A stretch of DNA of 7,199 nt from Lachnospiraceae bacterium UBA3632 (GTDB lineage Bacteria > Bacillota > Clostridia > Lachnospirales > Lachnospiraceae): assembly GCA_002373975.1 (NCBI GenBank), contig DFKZ01000043.1:1-7199 (forward strand), in the 5' to 3' direction. Under the pieces are notes generated by a model. It was given only the letters and a program-made list of their open reading frames with translations. It did no database searches and had not been told where the DNA came from. The first letter of the stretch is position 1. The number at the start of each line of letters is the position of its first letter. A program made the position numbers and the translations under genes. Shown in pieces: positions 1 through 5,130 of this stretch.

Positions 1-478
1 TTTTGTAGGTGTTAAGATAAGCCGTGACATCCATAAACACCTCATCACAGGAATATATGTGAATATCCTCAGGCGCTATATATTTAAGATATATCTTATA
101 TATCTCCGTGCTGTACTTCATATAGAGGGACATCCTGGGAGTGGCAGCGATATAATCCAGCTCCATCTCGGGATGTTCCTTAAGGGTGATGGCAGATGAT
201 GATTTTCCCTCCAGAGTGTGACGAGGCGCTGCAATCCTTCTCTGTGCATTGATCCTCTCCACCGCCTGAACCACCTCAAAGAGCCTGGCTCTCCCGGGGA
301 TCCCGTATGCTTTAAGGCTCGGGGAAACGGCCAGACAGATGGTCTTTTCCGTGCGGCTCACATCAGCGACAACGAGATTTGTCGTAAGCGGATCAAGGTC
401 CCTTTCGACGCACTCCACCGAGGCGTAGAAGGACTTGAGATCGATCGCTATATATTTTCTCTCCGAATGCCGATCCAT
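1..478 (-). CDS. Y-family (UmuC/DinB-type) translesion DNA polymerase, N-terminal part, runs off left edge
   Basis: Error-prone polymerase that copies damaged templates. 159 codons are visible from ATG at 478, and the gene continues beyond position 1. The palm motifs are present: AIDLKSFYASVE at residues 11-22 holds the first metal-binding Asp (D13) and the steric-gate position (Y18), and YSCDEVFMD at 142-150 holds the other catalytic acids (D145, E146). CLAVSPSLKAYGIPGRARLFEV at about 48-69 is the typical finger region of this family. The family usually has about 420-500 residues, so roughly two thirds is missing, including the thumb and little finger. ATG 478 was chosen because it sits just before the first conserved strand and about 55 bases below the likely transcription start; its ribosome binding site (AGG, 10 bases upstream) is weak. 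The gene has its own LexA-box promoter and is separated from the yfiH-like gene upstream by a terminator, so SOS induction is expected. Confidence 0.93.
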   Translation of the reverse strand, partial: MDRHSERKYIAIDLKSFYASVECVERDLDPLTTNLVVADVSRTEKTICLAVSPSLKAYGIPGRARLFEVVQAVERINAQRRIAAPRHTLEGKSSSAITLKEHPEMELDYIAATPRMSLYMKYSTEIYKIYLKYIAPEDIHIYSCDEVFMDVTAYLNTYK

Positions 479-541
479 AAGCAGTTTACCTGTCTTTGCG
501 CTCTGTTTCTCAGCCGTAATAGTATCTGATATCACACATAT

Positions 542-570
542 ATTATCGAACGGTTGTTCGTGTATGTCAA
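542..570 (-). promoter_or_regulatory. SigA-type promoter of the left polymerase gene
   Basis: On the minus strand, a perfect -35 TTGACA (565-570) is followed by a 17-base spacer and a -10 GATAAT (542-547), one mismatch from TATAAT. Transcription should begin near 535, giving a leader of about 55 bases before ATG 478. The LexA box fills most of the spacer. Confidence 0.8.
547..560 (-). promoter_or_regulatory. LexA (SOS/DinR) box
   Basis: The sequence is CGAAC-N4-GTTCG, a perfect match to the consensus LexA operator of Gram-positive bacteria. It lies between the -35 and -10 elements of the polymerase promoter and touches the -10, so bound LexA would block RNA polymerase. Its position in front of a translesion polymerase is what SOS control predicts. 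Confidence 0.92.
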
Positions 571-591
571 GTGTTTTCTCTTATTTCAACG

Positions 592-617
592 AAAAAAGAG
601 CCCCCTGCCGAGGACTC
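592..617 (-). terminator. Rho-independent terminator after the yfiH-like gene
   Basis: Reading the minus strand just after the TAA stop, GAGTCC (612-617) can pair with GGGCTC (598-603, one G-T wobble) around an 8-base loop. Six T residues follow (592-597). It separates the tocopherol-cyclase/yfiH unit from the SOS promoter only about 20 bases downstream. Confidence 0.8.
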
Positions 618-618
618 C

Positions 619-1467
619 TTAATCCGATTCTCTTATCATTAAAAAGGCGCACATACCGCCTCTTTTCCCACCGCTTGCCCTGTGGGAATGAAGTAGTTCT
701 TTATTACATGAAGTACAGAGATCAGGAAGTATGATATTCTCAGGTCTTACACCGCACTCCTCTAAAAGGAGACAGTTGGCCATAGGAAGATCAAGAAGAT
801 ACTTCCCTTCCTTTCCTTCTACAGGCATATATATTCTGTCGCATTGCGCGGATGTATATGCCTTTTTAAATTCTTCGACAACATCTGCACTGACTTCATA
901 GCACTCTTTTTCGATGCAAGGTCCGATGCAGCAAATAAGGTCATTGGGATCAGTCCCGAATTCCTTTCGCATCAGTTCGATGGTGTTTCTTCCGATTTTT
1001 GTCACGGTTCCTCGCCACCCCGAATGTGAAAGGCCTATGCAGTGTCTCACCGGATCCACAAAATATAAGGGCACGCAGTCCGCGTAAGAACCGACCAAGC
1101 ACACTCCGGGATCATCTGTAACAAGACCGTCTATGTTATCGAAATTTCTATCATGCAGAACACCCATCCCTTTGCAGGAAGGATCCACTCTCATGACATT
1201 ATTGGTATGAGTCTGCGCGGCATATACCATCTGCTCTCTTTTTATGCCGATCGCATCTCCGAAAATCCTGAAGTTTTCTTTTACAGTTTCGGGATCATCA
1301 CCGACAGTGAAGCTCAGATTCATCTCGGCATACTGCCCCTTGCTGAATCCGCCTTTTCTTGTCGAAAATGCGTTCATAAGCCATGGGTATTCGTTCAGTT
1401 TTTTGTACTGAAGAAATCCCACGTTATCTTTTTCGATATATGTTGTGGTTCTGTTTTTATTTATCAT
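619..1467 (-). CDS. YfiH/YlmD/LACC1-family purine nucleoside phosphorylase (multicopper polyphenol oxidase-like)
   Basis: Cytoplasmic enzyme of the family once called polyphenol oxidase or laccase domain proteins. Studied members phosphorolyse or deaminate purine nucleosides at a zinc site. With ATG 1467 it has 282 residues, the usual length. The conserved blocks occur in order: AFSTRKGG near residue 33, QTHTNNV (85-91, H87), DGLVTDDPGV near 113, GSYADCVPLYF (C131), HSGWRGT (H148), CIGPCIEKECYEV, and the C-terminal CTSC...HSHRASGGKRGGMCAF block. H87, C131 and H148 match the metal-binding triad of the family. The start overlaps the end of the tocopherol-cyclase-like gene by 11 bases (the sequence ATGATAAATAA holds both start and stop), so the two should be coupled. 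In-frame starts at ATG 1476 or TTG 1488 are possible; none has a strong ribosome binding site. Confidence 0.9.
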   Translation of the reverse strand: MINKNRTTTYIEKDNVGFLQYKKLNEYPWLMNAFSTRKGGFSKGQYAEMNLSFTVGDDPETVKENFRIFGDAIGIKREQMVYAAQTHTNNVMRVDPSCKGMGVLHDRNFDNIDGLVTDDPGVCLVGSYADCVPLYFVDPVRHCIGLSHSGWRGTVTKIGRNTIELMRKEFGTDPNDLICCIGPCIEKECYEVSADVVEEFKKAYTSAQCDRIYMPVEGKEGKYLLDLPMANCLLLEECGVRPENIILPDLCTSCNKELLHSHRASGGKRGGMCAFLMIRESD

Positions 1468-2593
1468 ACACCCCATACTCGCATCCAAGATGAGTCACAT
1501 TTATATCGTCGATCAGCCTTAATCTGTCTTCTCCGATCTTTTTGTAAAGCAGTATCCTTCCGGTCCCGTTACCGCCGTTCCAGAGTCTGTTGTGACGTTT
1601 TTCTCCGTTGGGAGCTTCGTAATTCACGAGAAGCATATCTTTCTTTTTACATCTGAATTTAGTGCGGATCATTGAGGTCGCATTATCCATGTTGACCTGC
1701 CAGATTATCTCGTCCTTTGTCTCCCCGCATTTAAAACGCGTGCCCGGAAGAGTCCAGAATTTGGAAAAATTGTACTCATACTCTTTACCCTCATAATAGA
1801 AAGCACCCAAGAGCTTATCGTTGAATTCAAACCCAAATGCCTTCGGCTTTCCCCCGCCTATATCAAACACACTGTTTTCAAGTTTCTTTCCGGTTATATT
1901 GCTCGTCATGCAGTTTGAAGAAAGCCATATCCATGGGCTTGTGAAGTTTTCGCCCCAATTCTTGTCGGCATAACCGTAGCAATTGTGCTCGCTGACGATG
2001 TACTTTTCCCCGTTATATTCAACGTACCCGCTAAAGCCTGTCTTCATTCCCTCGGCATGCCAGTACATTTCAAAGGCCTTCAGATCACGGAAAAGCTTGC
2101 TCGCGCCGTAGCCGACATTGAACGCGATCTTCTTGTTGACCTTAAGATCCCACTTAATCTCGCCGGCATCCGACATATACTCGGGATGTTCTTTCGCTTC
2201 TTCATCACTAACGCTCACACTCCCTCGCAGATACCTCTCCGAAGCATAGCAGTCATCAGCTTCAATACTGAAAGGTGCCGTGGCATGAAGCCTCACATTC
2301 TTCCATGCGAAAAACCTGTGGAGCTGCGCAGCATCCTCACCCCAGCATCCGGCTTTTACCATAAGATATGACGGCCAGACACCTTTTTTCTTATTTTCCG
2401 GGAGCTGACCATAAACAGGCCGTGCCCACCCAAGTTCCGGATTACAGGTAAAGAATTCTATGAAAAATGCTTTCTCCTCGCCCGTCTTTTCATTTATCCC
2501 CGTAAATGAATGCCACCACCAGTCGTAACCGTCGTCGGCAAATATTCCATCGAGCATGAATTCATCGCGGGTTTTATCGTGTTTATTGAACAT
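1457..2593 (-). CDS. Tocopherol cyclase-like protein (PF14249-type)
   Basis: 378 residues from ATG 2593. The call rests on the block GYADKNWGENFTSPWIWLSSN (about residues 207-227), which resembles the KNWG...P..W.W.QCN signature of plant tocopherol cyclase and its bacterial relatives, and on the N-terminal WWWHSFTG block (25-32) where the family usually has an aromatic-rich entry motif. The middle and C-terminus are rich in beta-strand-like and aromatic segments, as expected of a lipocalin-like double barrel. No signal peptide or membrane segment is visible. The substrate is unknown; a prenylquinol substrate is known only for the plant and cyanobacterial enzymes and should not be assumed here. 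ATG 2593 has AAAGGA 11 bases upstream. The open frame extends to 2680, but that would put the start inside a terminator hairpin. The gene is coupled to the downstream yfiH-like gene. Confidence 0.7.
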   Translation of the reverse strand: MFNKHDKTRDEFMLDGIFADDGYDWWWHSFTGINEKTGEEKAFFIEFFTCNPELGWARPVYGQLPENKKKGVWPSYLMVKAGCWGEDAAQLHRFFAWKNVRLHATAPFSIEADDCYASERYLRGSVSVSDEEAKEHPEYMSDAGEIKWDLKVNKKIAFNVGYGASKLFRDLKAFEMYWHAEGMKTGFSGYVEYNGEKYIVSEHNCYGYADKNWGENFTSPWIWLSSNCMTSNITGKKLENSVFDIGGGKPKAFGFEFNDKLLGAFYYEGKEYEYNFSKFWTLPGTRFKCGETKDEIIWQVNMDNATSMIRTKFRCKKKDMLLVNYEAPNGEKRHNRLWNGGNGTGRILLYKKIGEDRLRLIDDINVTHLGCEYGVYDK

Positions 2594-2647
2594 AAATATT
2601 TCATTCCTTTCGCAGAAAAACACAAACAAAACGCATCTACAACTAAA

Positions 2648-2676
2648 ATAATAAAGCCTTAACCGCGGAAAAGCAA
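2648..2676 (-). promoter_or_regulatory. Possible promoter of the tocopherol-cyclase/yfiH unit
   Basis: On the minus strand, TTGCTT (2671-2676) and TATTAT (2648-2653) are separated by 17 bases. The -10 has one mismatch; the -35 keeps only TTG. The -35 lies in the loop of the terminator of the upstream unit. Transcription would begin near 2640, about 47 bases before ATG 2593. No better candidate is visible in the gap. Confidence 0.4.
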
Positions 2677-2700
2677 CCACAGGTTAAGGCTCATTTTTTT
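2655..2700. terminator. Hairpin terminator, probably bidirectional
   Basis: AGCCTTAACC (2655-2664) and GGTTAAGGCT (2682-2691) form a perfect 10-bp stem around a 17-base loop. On the minus strand it lies 18 bases after the stop of the 146-codon ORF and is followed by TTATTATTTT. On the plus strand it is followed by CA and seven T residues (2694-2700), although no plus-strand gene is seen. It ends unit C. Confidence 0.75.
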
Positions 2701-2709
2701 ATTCGGTTG

Positions 2710-3150
2710 TTATGACAGTAACTGCCTTATCACATCCTCGGAGAGAACATCATCGGAAGCATATATTTCTTCTCCCGAATCGGCCCAGTTAATACCATCC
2801 TCTGTCCTTGTTTTGCTGTGAAAGACTTTGATGAAGGTTTTCTTGAAATCCTCATCAGCGGATTCAACCAAACCATCAAAATCTTCAAAAATACCCTCTA
2901 TATATTCCGGCTTACAAGCAAACTGGGGAATTTTTGCTACCTGTTCGACTGTCTTAACCTCCTTTCCTGCTTTGTTATACCTGCAGGAAAGAGCTTCCCT
3001 CTCTATCAAAAGCGTAGTTGAAAAGGCGCCAAGCACCTTAGAATCAGTTACGTTCATCACAGAACCGGGTATTTTATAGGAATTGCGTACATCCTCAGCA
3101 TACAGGCGCATTGTCATTTCCAGAAACCATCTGTCAAATCCACGATTCAA
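2710..3150 (-). CDS. Unrecognised protein, up to 146 aa, second gene of a small AT-rich pair
   Basis: Not recognised. A soluble, acidic, mostly helical-looking protein with no signal peptide or membrane segment. Conspicuous parts are an aromatic N-terminus (GFDRWFLEMTMRLYAED), a central PQFACKPEYIEGIFEDFDGLVE stretch and an acidic C-terminus. The frame opens only two codons upstream of the TTG at 3150, whose T-T-G-A overlaps the TGA stop of the 57-codon gene. AAAGG is only 2 bases from that TTG, too close for a normal ribosome binding site. ATG 3117 or ATG 3111 (133 aa, weak GGAA upstream) may be the true start. Alternatively this is the C-terminal part of one longer protein whose N-terminus is the 57-codon ORF, broken by loss of one T. 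A toxin role beside a small antitoxin-like partner is only a guess from layout. Confidence 0.6.
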   Translation of the reverse strand: MNRGFDRWFLEMTMRLYAEDVRNSYKIPGSVMNVTDSKVLGAFSTTLLIEREALSCRYNKAGKEVKTVEQVAKIPQFACKPEYIEGIFEDFDGLVESADEDFKKTFIKVFHSKTRTEDGINWADSGEEIYASDDVLSEDVIRQLLS

Positions 3151-3320
3151 AACCTTTCACTAAATTCATAAGCATGAGCGTTTTTCATAAACCATCCCTC
3201 CATATCTCGTTCCATTTTCATTTTGGCAAATAATTTGTCCAGATATTCTTTAGCGTTACAAAGAGAAATATTATATTTTTTCAATTTATCTTCATCAATT
3301 TCAATGTATATTTTATCCAT
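3147..3320 (-). CDS. Unrecognised small protein, 57 aa, first gene of the AT-rich pair
   Basis: Not recognised. It begins MDKIYIEIDEDKLKKYNISL, a beta-strand followed by lysine-rich helices, and ends in an aromatic stretch (GWFMKNAHAYEFSERF). ATG 3320 was chosen because GGAAGGA (3330-3336) sits 9 bases upstream; the open frame extends to a TTG at 3338 that would lie inside this ribosome binding site. The stop shares four bases with the TTG start of the next ORF, which suggests either a coupled pair or a split gene. A hand count of 120 bases at 3181-3300 gives 32 G+C, far below the polymerase region. A promoter is visible just upstream. Size and position would suit an antitoxin, but no antitoxin family is recognisable. 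Confidence 0.6.
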   Translation of the reverse strand: MDKIYIEIDEDKLKKYNISLCNAKEYLDKLFAKMKMERDMEGWFMKNAHAYEFSERF

Positions 3321-3343
3321 ATTTGTCTGTCCTTCCAAATCTT

Positions 3344-3372
3344 ATTCTAGCCTCTATGACCCATCATGTCAT
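3344..3372 (-). promoter_or_regulatory. Promoter of the small AT-rich gene pair
   Basis: On the minus strand, -35 ATGACA (3367-3372) and -10 TAGAAT (3344-3349), each one mismatch from consensus, are separated by 17 bases. It lies between the terminator of the hip-like operon and ATG 3320. The short inverted repeat ATGAC-N7-GTCAT (3356-3372) covers the -35 and part of the spacer and could be an operator. Confidence 0.6.
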
Positions 3373-3387
3373 TCAACGGGTGGTTGA

Positions 3388-3419
3388 AAACAGGCTGATG
3401 CACTTACATCAGCCTGTTT
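3388..3419 (-). terminator. Terminator hairpin overlapping the end of the HTH gene
   Basis: AAACAGGCTGATG (3388-3400) and CATCAGCCTGTTT (3407-3419) form a perfect 13-bp stem with a 6-base loop. On the minus strand the stem ends in TTTTC, a short U-tract. The TGA stop of the upstream gene (3409-3411) lies inside the first arm, so the last codons are part of the hairpin. Confidence 0.75.
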
Positions 3420-4221
3420 CTGTCTCGAATCTGCTTTTAAAATACAAATTTGTATTAGATGCCTCACGCACGGCAGCACATTTTCCTTTATCCGCCATCT
3501 GCTTTATATATTGGCGCGAGCAACCAAGATATTCCGTAAGGTCCGCCGTATCATAAAGCCTTGTTTTAATAAAGACTTTTACATCCTCAAACCCTATCTC
3601 TGACTTCTTTCCTTTTTTTCTTAGGAGTTCGGCAGGTATAAACCTTTCTTCTCCCCACTCAATTCCGTTTCCTCCGGGGGAGACTCGAACATTTTCAAAT
3701 ACTTCTTTATCCATCAGAACATTTGCGAACGCTCTGTCATTACCTTTTAGCTTCTGCAGGTCAATAATCCTGCTTTCTTTATCTCTGAAAAACACCAATA
3801 CTTTGCTTTCACCTAATGCCATAACCTCAAGTACTTTGTGTTCAAATCTTTCCTTTATTTCCGGAAGGATATCTTTTTCCGAAACCCTTTTGAGATATAG
3901 TTCGTCCTGTGCACATCTTCCTTCGCTGAGGAGAAGGAGTTTTAATTCGTCATAGCTTTTCAGATTGTTGTCTTTTAAAATGCTTCCGAGGTTTTGACGA
4001 TCCGGCGGAATGATCCTCTGCCTTACAAACTTTCCGCTCCATTCGGAATCAATACTGTAGATTCCTTTTTTTACATGCCCGGAAAACATAAAAGGAGCGG
4101 TCCATTCATCAGTTTCATTTAAGATTTCAGCAAAAAATCTTTTGCTTCTTTCATAATAAAACAGATATCCCAAAATGCTCTCGTTCTTATTTCTCTTTTC
4201 ACATATCTCAAATACGATCAA
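3409..4221 (-). CDS. HipA-N-like (HipS-like) + DUF2442-like + C-terminal HTH protein
   Basis: 270 residues in three apparent parts. Residues about 16-113 (GYLFYYERSK...RQRIIPPDRQNLG...YDELKLLLLSEGR...QDELYLKRV) resemble in layout the N-terminal subdomain of HipA kinases, missing from the neighbouring kinase. Residues about 127-200 (KVLEVMALGESKVLVFF...IIDLQKL...VFENVRVSPGGNGIEWGEE) fit the DUF2442 pattern. Residues about 222-265 (LYDTADLTEYLGCSRQYIKQM) are an excisionase/MerR-like helix-turn-helix for DNA binding. The start is TTG 4221: AAAGGTGG lies 7 bases upstream, and no early ATG exists. It overlaps the kinase gene by 14 bases, so equal expression and a complex are likely. Inference: it acts as small subunit, antitoxin and autorepressor of a split HipA system. 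The HTH and DUF2442 calls are firmer than the HipA-N call. Confidence 0.75.
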   Translation of the reverse strand: MIVFEICEKRNKNESILGYLFYYERSKRFFAEILNETDEWTAPFMFSGHVKKGIYSIDSEWSGKFVRQRIIPPDRQNLGSILKDNNLKSYDELKLLLLSEGRCAQDELYLKRVSEKDILPEIKERFEHKVLEVMALGESKVLVFFRDKESRIIDLQKLKGNDRAFANVLMDKEVFENVRVSPGGNGIEWGEERFIPAELLRKKGKKSEIGFEDVKVFIKTRLYDTADLTEYLGCSRQYIKQMADKGKCAAVREASNTNLYFKSRFETETG

Positions 4222-5014
4222 GGCTGCACCACCTTTCCCATATCATGGCCCTGATCTTTGTAATGTATTCTTTTTCCATAACATCATCAAGGCCCTCGAA
4301 AAGACCATCAAAATCCGTTTCATTTATTTTAGGAAGACTTCTCAGGTATTCCCGAGGTATCATTTTGATATTCGTCAGGGCACTGTTTGTTCCAATAAAT
4401 GACTGAACCTTCCTGTCAGCCATAATATCAAAATCTTCCAGCTCTTCTCTTTTCTGACATCTGCACACCAGACTAAGCCCATGATCAAATAATGGCGCAA
4501 GGCGACGGGTTTTCTCTTTTATATTTCTCAGCACTTCAATATTTGCACCATGTCTGTCCCTGTTAAGAACCAGATAATCGATTAGAAGCATCTCACAGAT
4601 ATACTTTTCCCATCCCATTCGCCTGCAAAATTCGTACGGATTCTCTTCTTCTCGCTCCATCAGATAGAAATCTTCCAGACTAATCTTTTGTTCATCACGT
4701 TTCTTAAAGTCCTCAGATTCGCAGAGAAAAGTTTCATATTCCTTTCCGTCGATAGTTATTAGCGCATGAATCAGTGTATATTCTAGATGATCAATACTCA
4801 AAAGTCTCAGAAGCCTCTGCACAATGATCTCGTTTATGCACTCATGTCCGACTATTCCTTTAATCGGATCATAATCTGAAAGCTTATAATACTTTTTTAT
4901 CTTTCCCGAATCATCATAAGATTTCAAAAAGGATCCTGCCGTGCCGGAAGATTTGCGGCTTTGAGTCCATTTCAAATATCTCATATCTTTTAATTCTTTG
5001 ATAATATCATCCAT
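4208..5014 (-). CDS. HipA-like Ser/Thr kinase core (HipT-like), lacking the HipA N-terminal subdomain
   Basis: 268 residues, much shorter than classical HipA (about 440). Kinase elements are visible in order: a Gly/Ser-rich loop SSGTAGSFLKS (22-32), the presumed ATP lysine K44 in KKYYKLS, the helix GHECINEIIVQRLL (E58/E62 able to pair with it), the catalytic loop NRDRHGAN (151-158; D153, N158), typical of HipA, and the metal-binding LFDHG (D177). Serines 22, 23 and 28 in the loop are candidate autophosphorylation sites, as in HipA and HipT. HipA kinases phosphorylate tRNA synthetases or other translation factors; the target here is unknown. ATG 5014 has AAGGGG 7 bases upstream. It is the first gene of a two-gene operon, overlapping the HTH gene. 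Because the N-terminal subdomain is absent and a similar part occurs in the partner, a split kinase is proposed. Confidence 0.82.
   Translation of the reverse strand: MDDIIKELKDMRYLKWTQSRKSSGTAGSFLKSYDDSGKIKKYYKLSDYDPIKGIVGHECINEIIVQRLLRLLSIDHLEYTLIHALITIDGKEYETFLCESEDFKKRDEQKISLEDFYLMEREEENPYEFCRRMGWEKYICEMLLIDYLVLNRDRHGANIEVLRNIKEKTRRLAPLFDHGLSLVCRCQKREELEDFDIMADRKVQSFIGTNSALTNIKMIPREYLRSLPKINETDFDGLFEGLDDVMEKEYITKIRAMIWERWCSLDRI
4229..4236 (-). promoter_or_regulatory. Ribosome binding site that fixes a TTG start
   Basis: AAAGGTGG on the minus strand lies inside the 3' end of the kinase gene, 7 bases before TTG 4221. It decides the start of the HTH gene, where no ATG is available nearby. 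Confidence 0.7.
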
Positions 5015-5051
5015 AATAACACCCCTTGAGAAATGTAAATCTCTCTAATAC

Positions 5052-5092
5052 AAAAATACAGAATTGCTTGACAAATGTCAAGTAATTCTGTA
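5052..5092 (-). terminator. Long hairpin terminator of the polymerase-yolD-lipoprotein unit, possible operator of the hip-like operon
   Basis: Two 17-base arms (5057-5073 and 5076-5092), complementary except for one A-C mismatch, are separated by two bases. On the minus strand the stem starts 38 bases after the lipoprotein stop and is followed by TTTTT (5052-5056). Its centre is the perfect palindrome TTGACA-TT-TGTCAA (5069-5082), which also supplies a -35 hexamer for the downstream kinase gene. Confidence 0.8.
5053..5081 (-). promoter_or_regulatory. Possible promoter of the hip-like operon
   Basis: On the minus strand, TTGACA (5076-5081) is followed after 17 bases by TATTTT (5053-5058), a 4-of-6 match to the -10. 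An alternative is TTGTCA (5069-5074) with TATTAG (5045-5050), 18-base spacer. Both use the inverted repeat, so repression by a protein bound to the palindrome is plausible. Confidence 0.45.
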
Positions 5093-5130
5093 CGTCAGCA
5101 AGTTTTATCGAAAAAAATGTCTGATAGCCT

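Noticed and set aside
85..98. Perfect 14-base palindrome TAAGATATATCTTA within an AT-rich run
   Set aside because: It lies within the polymerase coding frame and is explained by Ile/Tyr/Lys codons (residues around YKIYLKYI); no promoter or gene boundary is nearby.
1153..1656. Plus-strand open frame of 167 codons
   Set aside because: It is antisense to the conserved yfiH-like and tocopherol-cyclase-like genes, has no convincing ribosome binding site and shows no recognisable domain.
2594..2680. N-terminal extension of the tocopherol-cyclase-like frame
   Set aside because: The extension would begin within the terminator hairpin and overlaps the likely promoter; ATG 2593 has a ribosome binding site and matches the start of the conserved part.
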